From Pseudoalteromonas rubra (GTDB lineage: Bacteria > Pseudomonadota > Gammaproteobacteria > Enterobacterales > Alteromonadaceae): a stretch of DNA of 64,000 nt. Made by a program: the position numbers and the translations under genes. The stretch lies in contig NZ_AHCD03000044.1 of the NCBI RefSeq assembly GCF_000238295.3, positions 62,001-126,000 on the forward strand, in the 5' to 3' direction. This document shows positions 42,961 through 51,739 of this stretch, in pieces (position 1 is the first letter of the stretch; each line of letters begins with the position of its first letter). The notes under the pieces are model-generated. The model saw nothing but the letters and a program-made list of their open reading frames with translations. It was not told where the DNA came from and searched no databases.

Positions 42961-45165
42961 TTAGTCGCCAGAGGGGGCGCGTGCTGCGAGCGGCAGTGTC
43001 AGTGTGACCCGCAGACCGCCTAATTGACTGTGAGACAGGGACAGCTGTCCCTGATGTAATTCTGTGAGTTTCTGACAGATGGACAGGCCCAGACCTGAGC
43101 CGCCTAAATCACGACTGCGGGATTTATCGCAGCGATACAGTCGCTCGGTGAGACGAGGCAAGTCTTCGTCACTGACACCCGGGCTGGAATCTTCAAAGTG
43201 ACACACCAGCTGCTCATCTTGTTGGGCAATGGTGACACTGACCTGACCGGGCTTGTTACTGTAATGGCAGCTGTTACGTGCCAGGTTGTTGAAGATTTGA
43301 TGCATCCGGTTAATATCGCAGGTAACCTCCAGTGTGTCTGACAGTGTGTTTCGTGCACTGAGTGTCAGGTTGTTTTGCGTGACTAATGGCTGGATTGCAC
43401 TGAGTAACTCATCAAACAGTGCTTTGGCAGGTCGGGTGTGCAAATCCAGTTGCAGACTATGTGTGTCTGCCTGCGCTAACTCGTAAATATCAGCAATAAG
43501 CGTATTTAACATAGATAAACGGCTTTGCATCAGGGTGTAAGTGGCGTCCGGATCGGTAATGAGATTGTGCTGGAGTGCTTCGATATTCAGTTTGAGTACG
43601 GTCAGCGGCGTTCTCAGTTCATGAGAAACATCCGCCAATAACTGCTGTTTGAGTGTCAACGCCTGGTTTAGCACCCCAGCCTCTTTTTCCATGACTTTGC
43701 GTTTTTTCAGATGGTACAGGTAAAACATCAGGAAAAAGTTTAGCAGCACGATAATCGCAGCTGCCAGGATAACACTTTGTAGTTTGTTCTGGCGTTTTTG
43801 CTCATCCAGTCCGCTTTGCAACTGATTCACCTTGAGCGTTTCTAAATGGAGTTCAGCGTCACGTTTTTTGGCTTCCAGACGGGTCAGTCGCGACTGTTCT
43901 GTCTGCTGCTCGAGTAATTCAGTGGCCTGCGTCTGATAGCGCAGTGCGGATGCAAAGTCTTGTTGTTGCTGATAGGCAAATGCGAGCACCTTTGCGGCTT
44001 CCACCATAGTATCGGTCGGCTCGGCTTTGAAAAAAGGCATTAACTGTTCAATGGCCAGTTCCGGGCTGTTGTGACTCAATGCTCTGGCGTACCAGACAAG
44101 GTGTTGGCTGTGGAGTAGCTTATTATGGATCGGGCTGATTAAAGTCAGGCCCTGGCCGATGAGATTTGCGGCCTGAGGGTAGTTACCTTTGCTCAACTCA
44201 ACACGACCCAGCCCGGCAATGGCCCAGCCCAGATTACGCTTGTGGTCGATTGATTCACTGAGGGCTTTTGCCTGTCCATATGCCTTATCAGCGGCAGTTA
44301 ACTCTCCGAGTTGGAGATGTTGCTCGGCGATCCTGATCTGGTTTTGTGCCATATAAAGGCGATCATTCACCTCCTCGTCATAGCGATATGATTGCATGAA
44401 GGCGTCGAGCGCGGCCTGGTGGTCACCAAAATCGACAAAAATGTCTGCCAGACCATAATAAGTTGCGGATAACATGGCCTCGTCCGGCACGTTTTGCTGC
44501 TGCAGCCAGTTAAGCTGGGCCTGACGGCTTTCTAGTGCCCTGTCTAACTGGCCAAAGAGTTTATATATCCTGGCTTCTGTATCAAAGGCTGCATTGTGCA
44601 ACGGGATATTATTGTCCAGTTCAGCATAGTGCTTTGCCAAAGCAATATGCTCAATGGCGTTCAGATCCGGGCTGCCTTTTGCAACGGCATTGGCGGCCAT
44701 CCGATAGGCATGGCTGAGCATGCGCCAGTCCTGGGTGCGGGAGAAAAACTCGCTGGCTTTGAGAAAGTGGCTTTGAGCACTTTGGTTGTGGCCCAGACGA
44801 AAGGCCAGATCACCGTTTACCCAGTGATATTTGCCTTGCATAGAATCGTCAGGGTGCGCGATTAAATGCGTCGCGAGTGCATCCAGCCTGTGTTGTGCGC
44901 GGTCATACTCTCCCAGTCGTACCAGATGCAAAGCTGTACGATGCAGCACAAAGGTTCGCTGTTGCGCCGTGAGCGTTGATTGCGTGAGTAACGCCTCCCC
45001 TTCTTCCAGTGCAGCGCGGAATGATTTTTTCCCTTTCAGTGGGAATTGTTGCTCATAGGTAGCGAAATCTGCGCTGTGTGAGACCGAAGGCCAAAGTACA
45101 CAGAGTTGGGCTGCAAAGGTTAAGGCGAGTAAATTTTTCAAAATCAGCGTCCAAAAGTATGACAC
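42961..45165 (-). CDS. Orphan sensor histidine kinase with TPR input region
   Basis: 734 residues from GTG 45165 or, better, 726 from TTG 45141, which gives the signal peptide MKNLLALTFAAQLC. About 400 residues of periplasmic TPR-like helices (RTFVLHRTALHLVRLGEYDRA and repeats) precede a coiled coil, one TM helix (SVILAAAIIVLLNFFLMFYLY) and a kinase core. H515 lies in DVSHELRTPL, with N-box (IFNNLARNSCHYS), G1 (DSSPGVS) and G2 (DLGGSGLGLSICQKL). No response regulator is adjacent. It should sense a periplasmic cue and phosphorylate an unlinked partner. Confidence 0.9.
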   Translation of the reverse strand: MSYFWTLILKNLLALTFAAQLCVLWPSVSHSADFATYEQQFPLKGKKSFRAALEEGEALLTQSTLTAQQRTFVLHRTALHLVRLGEYDRAQHRLDALATHLIAHPDDSMQGKYHWVNGDLAFRLGHNQSAQSHFLKASEFFSRTQDWRMLSHAYRMAANAVAKGSPDLNAIEHIALAKHYAELDNNIPLHNAAFDTEARIYKLFGQLDRALESRQAQLNWLQQQNVPDEAMLSATYYGLADIFVDFGDHQAALDAFMQSYRYDEEVNDRLYMAQNQIRIAEQHLQLGELTAADKAYGQAKALSESIDHKRNLGWAIAGLGRVELSKGNYPQAANLIGQGLTLISPIHNKLLHSQHLVWYARALSHNSPELAIEQLMPFFKAEPTDTMVEAAKVLAFAYQQQQDFASALRYQTQATELLEQQTEQSRLTRLEAKKRDAELHLETLKVNQLQSGLDEQKRQNKLQSVILAAAIIVLLNFFLMFYLYHLKKRKVMEKEAGVLNQALTLKQQLLADVSHELRTPLTVLKLNIEALQHNLITDPDATYTLMQSRLSMLNTLIADIYELAQADTHSLQLDLHTRPAKALFDELLSAIQPLVTQNNLTLSARNTLSDTLEVTCDINRMHQIFNNLARNSCHYSNKPGQVSVTIAQQDEQLVCHFEDSSPGVSDEDLPRLTERLYRCDKSRSRDLGGSGLGLSICQKLTELHQGQLSLSHSQLGGLRVTLTLPLAARAPSGD

Positions 45166-45210
45166 TAAATTTTATGTGTAATGAGAATAAACGCCTATCC
45201 AACTTTTCTA

Positions 45211-46230
45211 TTAAATTGAATAATCCTTGCCTACACTGTGCTCATTCTGGTTTCTGAAGTGGCCAGGAGGGACGCCATTCCATTGGTTAAACGCACGAAT
45301 AAAGGTATTGGCATCACTAAAGCCCAGCAAAAAGGCGATTTCCTGTAACGACATACTGGAGCGACGCAGATACTGTCGGGCTAGGTCGGATCGCAGCGCG
45401 CTCAGCAGCGACTGAAAGTTTGCTGATTCCCCATCAAGTTTACGCTGTAATGTACGTTTACTGATCGCCAGCTTGGCTGCTACCTGCTCTGCGCTCACTT
45501 GCCCTGAGGGCAGTAATTCCATCAGCAGCGCTTTGACTTTTTGCGTCATACTGGCACTGGCATCGAGTTCAGCCAGACGCTGGGCCAGATCATTTTCAAA
45601 AAAAGACCACATAGCGGCGTTTTCAGTCATAAAGGGTCGCTGTGTGTCTGCTTGATGAAAACGTATCGCCACCTGATTGCTGAGTGTCAGACTGGTGCCA
45701 AAATAGTTTTCAAAATCAGCCATATTGTCCGGAAGTTGTGTCACATATAGGGTTTTGGGTATCACCTGTGTACGGGTTGCCAGGCGAGCAAGCTGGGTAA
45801 AAAAAGCCAGTTCGCACAGACCCAGCGATTTCGGCAGGGGTTTGTCGTAGCCATAGCAGTCCAGGCTGAGTAACAGGCCTTGCGCATCTTCGTGCACGTC
45901 CAGGGTCAGCGGACCGATCAATGGTTTGTAGCTGCTAAGACGGTGCATAGCGGCACTCAGATTGGCGCTACATAAGCAGGCAAAAATGGCTGGATCGAAT
46001 GCCTCGATATTAAGATGTTGTGCCAATTTCAGCGGTAATGTTTCACCAAGCTGTGCTTCCATCGCATGCCACAGGTCAAAATACTGGGCCGCCGTTACTG
46101 AAGTGGGCAAGCTATGCCACAGATCTGCAGGTAGCTTTGCCTGTTTTAACAGCAGCGCCTGATCCAGGTCGAGATCTTTGAATAAGATCAGGCAATGTGG
46201 TGACAAGGTAAATTTTGCTGTTCGCTTCAT
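45211..46230 (-). CDS. AraC family transcriptional regulator
   Basis: 339 residues. An N-terminal Arabinose_bd-like domain of about 220 residues is followed by the two HTH motifs, LPSGQVSAEQVAAKLAISKRTLQRKLD and SLQEIAFLLGFSDANTFIRAF. The start overlaps the SDR stop (TAATG). The operon promoter has two direct repeats 21 bp apart that suit an AraC dimer. Confidence 0.9.
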   Translation of the reverse strand: MKRTAKFTLSPHCLILFKDLDLDQALLLKQAKLPADLWHSLPTSVTAAQYFDLWHAMEAQLGETLPLKLAQHLNIEAFDPAIFACLCSANLSAAMHRLSSYKPLIGPLTLDVHEDAQGLLLSLDCYGYDKPLPKSLGLCELAFFTQLARLATRTQVIPKTLYVTQLPDNMADFENYFGTSLTLSNQVAIRFHQADTQRPFMTENAAMWSFFENDLAQRLAELDASASMTQKVKALLMELLPSGQVSAEQVAAKLAISKRTLQRKLDGESANFQSLLSALRSDLARQYLRRSSMSLQEIAFLLGFSDANTFIRAFNQWNGVPPGHFRNQNEHSVGKDYSI

Positions 46231-47009
46231 TATTTTTCCATCGTACGGCGTGACAGTGCAAGTACCAGCCGACGTGGTAGCAAAGGCACTATCCAGTTGA
46301 GCATAAAGTTTAGCATAGGGTCGTTAAAGGCCAGAAGTTTACCTTTTTGCATCGCCTGATAACCACACCTGGCAACGGATTCGGGGCTTTTTCCTTGTTT
46401 AAAGACCGCGAGCTCTTCCAAGTTACCGGTTTTGGCAAACTCGGTGGCAACCGGACCCGGGCACAACGCCGTGACACTGATCCCGTGATCGCGCAGCTCT
46501 TCGGCCAGTGCCTGAGAAAAAGAAGTCACAAACGCTTTGGTCGCGTAGTAAGTTGCCTGCAATGGACCCGGTAGCAAGGAGACGGTGGACGAGACATTCA
46601 GGATTTTGCCGCGTTTACGGGTTGTCATATCCTGTACGAAGAGGTGTGTGAGCGCAGTAAGACTACTGATATTGACTTGTATCATGTCCAGATCAGCCTG
46701 TAATTCACGTTCATGAAAAAAGCCATGACCCCCAAACCCGGCGTTGTTGATCAGGATATCAATCTCTATGCCCTGGCGTTTTGTTTCATTGTAGATGGCC
46801 TGCGCCGACGCCGGTTCGGTGAGATCGGCAGTGATCACACAGGCGTTGACACCATGGGATTGCTCCAGCTCTTTTTTCAGGGCATTGAGCTTGTTTTCAG
46901 AGCGGGCGACCAGAACAAGGTCACCGCCCTGCTGTGCGTGTAAGCGCGCCAGTTCTAAACCAATACCTGAAGATGCGCCTGTGATCAGGGCTGTGTTTGC
47001 GTAAGTCAT
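46230..47009 (-). CDS. Short-chain dehydrogenase/reductase
   Basis: 259 residues. The TGASSGIG coenzyme motif is at 10-17, NNAGFG follows DILI, and the active site is Ser in NVSSTVSLLPG plus YYATK. The late hydrophobic segment (MLNFMLNWIVPLLPRRLVLALSRR) could touch the membrane. First gene of the operon with the AraC regulator. Confidence 0.9.
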   Translation of the reverse strand: MTYANTALITGASSGIGLELARLHAQQGGDLVLVARSENKLNALKKELEQSHGVNACVITADLTEPASAQAIYNETKRQGIEIDILINNAGFGGHGFFHERELQADLDMIQVNISSLTALTHLFVQDMTTRKRGKILNVSSTVSLLPGPLQATYYATKAFVTSFSQALAEELRDHGISVTALCPGPVATEFAKTGNLEELAVFKQGKSPESVARCGYQAMQKGKLLAFNDPMLNFMLNWIVPLLPRRLVLALSRRTMEK

Positions 47010-47072
47010 GATGTCACCTTGTTAGCAGAAGTTATGCGCTCATTGTAGAAGCTGAGCGCACACAATTCACTG

Positions 47073-47106
47073 GCAAAAGGTGACACTTTGCTTGCAAAAG
47101 GTGTCG
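47073..47106 (-). promoter_or_regulatory. Direct repeats before the SDR-AraC operon
   Basis: GCAAAAGGTGACAC (47073-47086) and GCAAAAGGTGTCG (47094-47106) start 21 bp apart, two helical turns, about 60 bp upstream of the SDR start. This is the geometry of an AraC-family operator. Confidence 0.5.
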
Positions 47107-47118
47107 TTGTGGGCGCGG

Positions 47119-48147
47119 TTAATCTCGAATATTGACTTCGCCACGGATCTTTTCAATACGCTGGCCGCCGGAGGAATCACCGGTGATGGTAAGGCCACCT
47201 GCCTGAATGACTTCGATATCGCCGGAATCATCGTCAATAGTCACATGACCTTTGATGTTTTGCAGCACCAGGTTGCCACTGCCATCATTGACCTTGGCAT
47301 TGCCCTGCAAGTCCTGAACCCGGATAAATCCTGAGTCGTCGCGTAAATCAAGTGAATTACCGCCGCGGATCTCAAGGTTTCCGGAGCCATCTACAATGGT
47401 CAGGTCACCGCTCATATCGGTCAGACTGATGTTGCCTGATTCATCATCCAGGGTAAGCGAACGCCCGCCAATAATTTGGATATCGCCGGAACCGTCCTCA
47501 ATATCCAGGTCCCCACGCATGTCGGTAATATATACCTGACCCGACGCGTCATCGAGCTTCAACTGGTTGCCACCCTGAATGGTAATGTCGCCTGAGCCAT
47601 CTTCGATATCCAGCATGCCGCTGACGCCACGGATAATCATTTCCCCTGAACCATCATCAATTTTAACATTCGCTGCACCATTGATGCTGATATCGCCCGA
47701 GCCGTCCTCCAGCTCTATGTCTCCTGTCATGCCTTTGATAGCAAGGTCGCCTGAGCTATCGTCAATATCCAGTGTAAGATTGTTGGGTACGCGGACAGTC
47801 AGATCGATTCTGGGGCTATTGCCGCTGTACCAGACGATACCAACCCTGGCATTGTGTTTTGCGATCAGTCGTGCGTTGTTGCCGTCCTGTTCAAGCGTAA
47901 GCTGATAACTGTGATCTTTGTCTGTCAGTATTTTTGCATCAACTTCGATTTGTGTAAGCGTGTCATCACCGATGATATCCAATGAGCCTGAACTGGTATC
48001 TGCCATCAGGCTGTTTAAATTTGTGGCGTCCAGCGTCAGGGTTTTGTGCAGCTCCACGTCTGCTACTGTTTTACTGTGACCATCAATATGAATCACACAA
48101 CCACTGAGTGCGAGTGCTGCGAATAAGGGAGAAAGTTTTTTGATCAT
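47119..48147 (-). CDS. Lipoprotein with an 18-residue-repeat beta-solenoid (DUF4097-like)
   Basis: 342 residues from ATG 48147; the longer open frame has no ribosome site. The lipobox is LALSGC with Cys at about 17. From about residue 121 to the end are twelve 18-residue repeats of pattern xLxIxDGSGDIxIxGxxG, each predicted as one coil of a right-handed parallel beta-helix. The first third (VADVELHKTLTLDATNLNS onward) is the DUF4097 head. This is longer than most DUF4097 proteins. Cell-surface or periplasmic, Asp-rich loops suggest calcium binding; function unknown. Monocistronic. Confidence 0.85.
   Translation of the reverse strand: MIKKLSPLFAALALSGCVIHIDGHSKTVADVELHKTLTLDATNLNSLMADTSSGSLDIIGDDTLTQIEVDAKILTDKDHSYQLTLEQDGNNARLIAKHNARVGIVWYSGNSPRIDLTVRVPNNLTLDIDDSSGDLAIKGMTGDIELEDGSGDISINGAANVKIDDGSGEMIIRGVSGMLDIEDGSGDITIQGGNQLKLDDASGQVYITDMRGDLDIEDGSGDIQIIGGRSLTLDDESGNISLTDMSGDLTIVDGSGNLEIRGGNSLDLRDDSGFIRVQDLQGNAKVNDGSGNLVLQNIKGHVTIDDDSGDIEVIQAGGLTITGDSSGGQRIEKIRGEVNIRD
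47122..47787 (-). repeat. 54-bp coding repeats (18-residue units) of the solenoid lipoprotein
   Basis: Twelve in-frame units of 54 bp encode the DGSGDI-type coils. The DNA units are diverged but their alternation (DGSGDI-I then DDSG-type) suggests growth by two-coil duplication. Confidence 0.75.
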
Positions 48148-48405
48148 GGCGCAATTCCAATTTGTTATTTTTTTCATTTGACTGGAATATAGCAAAACAA
48201 ATGCCAAAAAGGATAGTTTATTTATATCAGTACCTTACGTGTTTATGGCGATTGGTGGTTTGGACGTAAATTGATTCAATTTAGCGATATTAACTAAATA
48301 TTGGTGTAACCACCTATTCGCCAAGTATGGCCTTGTCACGGGAATGTCAATTATTACATCTAGCATTGGGTTTGTACCGAGTGGCGAATATTGACGAGCA
48401 GACTG

Positions 48406-49191
48406 ATGTTAGATTCGATAGTGGCCCGGCCAACACAAGATAAACCGCATCACACCCATCGACAGGTGCCAGTGCCTGATTGTGCGCTATTTTTGGGCGT
48501 TGGTGCGGCCAGTGCGGCAGAGCTTGGTAATGCAGCATGTGTAATTTGCTGTGAAGACACTCCCTGGTTATTGATTGATTGCGGCCATGATACGCTGGCG
48601 CGATTCAAACGTACTTTTGGCAGCCAATCTTTGCCTCAGGCCGTATTTATCACTCACTTGCACTACGACCATGTTGGCGGCCTGGAGCAGTTGTATTTTA
48701 AGGCGGCATTAAGCGGACAAAAAGTGCGTTTATATGTACCAGTTCAGCTTATTCAGTCTTTGTGTGCGATGTTGGCATACACCGGACTGGCGGAGTTACG
48801 CCAAGATATCTGGCATACTTTTGAGTTGCACCCCGTTGGTGAGCACTTTTTTCATCAACAGCTCCGACTGAACTGCTATCCGGTTCGCCACCAGGCGCCC
48901 GGTAGTGCATTTTCTTTGCATCTTCCCGGGCGATTCTTTTACAGCGGTGATACCCGCCCTATTCCCGAGTTACTGATCCATCAGGTGACTCAGGGAGAAA
49001 TCATTTTTCATGACTGTGTGGCATCTGGTAACCCCAGCCATGCCGGGTTGGACGACCTGTTACGAGAGTACCCGCCAGCCATTTTAGACAGATTGTGTGT
49101 ATACCATTATCATTCACAGGAGGATGTGCAGGCGTTTGATGACGCCGGCATTCGTTACGCGAAACCACAGCAACTTATTCCTTTGTGTTAA
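48406..49191 (+). CDS. MBL-fold metallo-hydrolase
   Basis: 261 residues from ATG 48406 (a TTG 15 bp upstream is possible; neither has a strong ribosome site). The metal motif is THLHYDHVGG, with LLIDCGHDT before it and YSGDTRPIP and CVYHYHSQ later supplying ligands. The fold resembles RNase Z/lactonase-like hydrolases; the substrate is unknown. Its end overlaps the convergent GNAT gene by 4 bp. Confidence 0.88.
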   Translation: MLDSIVARPTQDKPHHTHRQVPVPDCALFLGVGAASAAELGNAACVICCEDTPWLLIDCGHDTLARFKRTFGSQSLPQAVFITHLHYDHVGGLEQLYFKAALSGQKVRLYVPVQLIQSLCAMLAYTGLAELRQDIWHTFELHPVGEHFFHQQLRLNCYPVRHQAPGSAFSLHLPGRFFYSGDTRPIPELLIHQVTQGEIIFHDCVASGNPSHAGLDDLLREYPPAILDRLCVYHYHSQEDVQAFDDAGIRYAKPQQLIPLC

Positions 49192-49202
49192 GCCCCTTTA
49201 CA
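49186..49202 (-). repeat. Copy of the dispersed TGTAAAGGGGCTT motif
   Basis: TGTAAAGGGGCTTAACA on the minus strand covers the end of the GNAT gene. The same 17 bases, TGTAAAGGGGCTTAACA, occur near 41984-42000, and TGTAAAGGGGCTTTACA near 23644-23660, always just at or past a minus-strand gene end. Confidence 0.55.
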
Positions 49203-50096
49203 GTGGGCTAACCTGATCTCAGCAAGCATTTCTTCTTCCTCTTCATCGAAGCCCGTTTCTACAAAGCCAAAACTGCCATAAAAGTCTTTGGCGACCGGAT
49301 TGTCCGGTACATAACAGATGGCGATTTCTGTTACCTCTGGCAGGCTACGGATCTCTTCCAGTGCCGCTTGCAGCGCTTGTCTGCCTATGCCCTGTTGTTG
49401 ATAGGCTTTATCAACCATCAAGCGCCAAATTGAAATACGATGCGGTTTTTCAGGGACCCACATCAGTAACCCGACTTGCTTATCCTGGTAGTTGACCGCA
49501 CGCACTTCATAACCCGGATTATAGGCTGCTTCCAGTAAAGTCCATTCGTTTGGGGCCACCAACGGCTGTTGAGCTTCATGTAGTTCAAGGTCACCCAAAT
49601 GTTCGAAGTTTTTTTGCCACACTGTGCTGAGGTATACCTCCGGCAGAGGCGTGTCACGATGCCACTCCATCAGATAAGCAGTGTCTCCCCAGCGGCCTTT
49701 AAATTCAAAAGACATGTCACTGAACAAACTGCGCATTCTTTCATTGCCCTCTGCATAGACGGCAGAAATTACCTGACAATCAGACTTGGCTCTGAGTTGT
49801 GTCAGTAACTGTTTCAGGGCTTGTCTGGCAAATCCCTGACGACGGAAGCGCTTGTCTATTGCCAGCTGTGTGATGGTATATTCATGTTTTGTGTCCTCAG
49901 GCTCCATGGGGTGATACTGTATAAACCCGACCAGCGTTTGATGATGGTAGATAAGCAGGTTTCGGTAGTATGGAAAAAACGCTGATTCGGCCAGAGTTTC
50001 GGCTGGCGACGCGATAAAATTCAGGTCTTCAGGCAACAATTGTAGCGCAAATACATCACTGTAATTGTCTTTATGGGCTGCTTTTAATGTGATCAT
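49188..50096 (-). CDS. Tandem-GNAT acetyltransferase
   Basis: 302 residues with two GNAT modules. The first (1-150) has ITQLAIDKRFRRQGFARQAL, the second (160-298) has ISIWRLMVDKAYQQQGIGRQAL and ending PDNPVAKDFYGSFGFVETG. Both have intact acetyl-CoA loops. The C-terminal module is like spermine/spermidine or BltD-type acetyltransferases. The last four codons, CKGA, come from the repeated motif TGTAAAGGGGCTTAA, also seen near 41989 and 23648. Confidence 0.88.
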   Translation of the reverse strand: MITLKAAHKDNYSDVFALQLLPEDLNFIASPAETLAESAFFPYYRNLLIYHHQTLVGFIQYHPMEPEDTKHEYTITQLAIDKRFRRQGFARQALKQLLTQLRAKSDCQVISAVYAEGNERMRSLFSDMSFEFKGRWGDTAYLMEWHRDTPLPEVYLSTVWQKNFEHLGDLELHEAQQPLVAPNEWTLLEAAYNPGYEVRAVNYQDKQVGLLMWVPEKPHRISIWRLMVDKAYQQQGIGRQALQAALEEIRSLPEVTEIAICYVPDNPVAKDFYGSFGFVETGFDEEEEEMLAEIRLAHCKGA

Positions 50097-50735
50097 GATA
50101 CCTCCTTTTTTCCTTATATAGGTCCGTATTAGCGAAAACCCAAGCTTTTGTGTTTTTTTTATACAAATTAGCGGAGTTGTTTAAGTTGCTGTATTGTATG
50201 AAATTGTACGTGCTAGCCGGACTATTGGCCTAGTTTTTAGGATAATATTTGCACTATTTTCTGGTGTTTTGGGTCATTTTTTGCTATCTATGTTACTACT
50301 TTTGGTTGTAGTGCATTCTCCTTTATTAATACTTTTGTGGTTTTTACGTTGGGGGGAAGCATAGGAGAGTTGTTTATGTTGTTTTCACAATCAGACCGTA
50401 CTGGTCAGAATCAGTGCTCACTGCTTTTTACCACGGTTGCCACCATACTGTTGCTTGCTATCACCCTTTGGCTAGCCTGAATGGTAAGATGCCATGGAGG
50501 GTATGAATGGCTATGTACCCGACAGACGTGACACCGTCTGACATTCTTCGTTAATTACATGCTGCAACATGTTTCCTTACCATTTAATCTGAATATATTT
50601 AGTTATATTTCCTGCAAAGTACGTTAAAATGTCCTTTTAGTTTGTCGCACCAGTCATTACGCTTAACCTGATTACGTGTCGTGTAAATGGGGTCTGACTG
50701 GGCCCGGAAAGTAACTGTCAGTTGAAAGGAAAATT
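50097..50735. other. Intergenic region with a small ORF
   Basis: About 640 bp between two acetyltransferase genes. It holds the 34-codon ORF at 50376-50480 and an inverted repeat CAGACG-TGACAC-CGTCTG (50523-50540). Otherwise nothing recognised. Confidence 0.5.
50376..50480 (+). CDS. 34-residue single-helix membrane peptide
   Basis: ATG 50376 follows TAGGAGAGTTGTTT, a strong ribosome site. The peptide starts polar (MLFSQSDRTGQNQ) and ends in one TM helix (LLFTTVATILLLAITLWLA). It would be a small inner-membrane protein. No family recognised; too short for normal annotation. Confidence 0.5.
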   Translation: MLFSQSDRTGQNQCSLLFTTVATILLLAITLWLA

Positions 50736-51206
50736 ATGCAACTAGTTGATTTAAAACCAGATGATCAAAGTGTTAGAGAACTATTTGCAGAAATTGACCG
50801 CTTGATGAATACCCTCTACCCCATTGCCAGCGATCAGTCTTTAGCTCTGGAAGAGCTCAATCAACCCAATGTACGTGCTGTTGGGCTACGCAACGAAGAG
50901 GGCATCGTGGCTTGTGGCGCCATCGTTAAACAATTCGATAAAACCTTATACGGTGAAATAAAGCGTTTGTATGTCAAACCTCAGTATCGGGGCAAGGGCT
51001 TGTCTAAGCGTATCATGCAAATCTTGTTGCATTACGCGGGCGATGCACAAATTCCACTGATCCGCCTTGAAACGGGTGTGAAGCAGGAACAGGCAATTAA
51101 TTTGTACGAAAGCCTGGGTTTTGACCGTTGTGAACGCTTCGGTCTGTATCGTGATAACCCACTCAGTGTGTTTATGTCTTTATCACTAAACAAAGAATCA
51201 AATTAA
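50736..51206 (+). CDS. GNAT family N-acetyltransferase
   Basis: 156 residues. The acetyl-CoA loop is KPQYRGKGLSKRIM after IKRLYV, and the end is AINLYESLGFDRCERFG. Preceded by AAAGGAAAATT. Monocistronic between the small membrane peptide and a CheY-like gene. Substrate unknown. Confidence 0.9.
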   Translation: MQLVDLKPDDQSVRELFAEIDRLMNTLYPIASDQSLALEELNQPNVRAVGLRNEEGIVACGAIVKQFDKTLYGEIKRLYVKPQYRGKGLSKRIMQILLHYAGDAQIPLIRLETGVKQEQAINLYESLGFDRCERFGLYRDNPLSVFMSLSLNKESN

Positions 51207-51297
51207 GAATTTCCCTGATCCTTGCGAGTAAAGTCGACTTTGCTGATATCTTGGTCTAATTTTTATTCTTATTATCGGTGAAGTTAAGGAGAGACAG

Positions 51298-51675
51298 GTG
51301 AAGATACTGGTTGTTGATGACATGGCGTCAATGCGGCATGTGATGATAGGTATGCTCCGTCGGCTTGGTTTTACAGACATAGATGAAGCGACAGATGGCA
51401 AACGAGCACTGGAGCTACTCGAGGCAAAACCCTACCAGCTGGTGATTTCTGACCTGAATATGCCACACATAGATGGGCTGGCTTTACTCCACGAAATTCG
51501 TACCAGACCGGCACTAAAAAATCTCAAGCTTGTGATGGTGACCTGTGAAAACGGTCGTGAGCGGGTACAGCAGGTGTTACTAGAAAAAGTAGATGGGTTT
51601 ATTATTAAGCCATTCAGCATGGCAACATTGGAAAAGCAATTTAAAAAGCTGCACTTACTAGAGATCATTGAGTAG
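51298..51675 (+). CDS. CheY-like single-domain response regulator
   Basis: 125 residues from GTG 51298 (GGAGAGACAG before it). Acid pocket D7/D8, phosphoacceptor D52 in VISDLNMP, T82 and K104 (IIKPFS) are all present. There is no output domain, so it acts by protein contact, as CheY does at the flagellar motor, or as a relay. No kinase or chemotaxis gene is adjacent; the orphan kinase at 42961 is one candidate partner, by inference only. Confidence 0.92.
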   Translation: MKILVVDDMASMRHVMIGMLRRLGFTDIDEATDGKRALELLEAKPYQLVISDLNMPHIDGLALLHEIRTRPALKNLKLVMVTCENGRERVQQVLLEKVDGFIIKPFSMATLEKQFKKLHLLEIIE

Positions 51676-51702
51676 CGTTTTAAAGATCCCGTTTGTAAGG
51701 GA

Positions 51703-51728
51703 AAGCCCTGTTATAACAGGGCTTTTTT
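51703..51728. terminator. Bidirectional terminator between the CheY-like and M3 genes
   Basis: A perfect stem (AAGCCCTG / CAGGGCTT) with loop TTATAA, followed by TTTTT on the plus strand and flanked by A on the other side. Confidence 0.92.
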
Positions 51729-51739
51729 GAATTCAAAGG

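Noticed and set aside
48283..48300. Further copy of the 19-bp element near 48285 (ATATTAACTAA)
   Set aside because: GATC and the final ACTAACT are not both present at the right distance.
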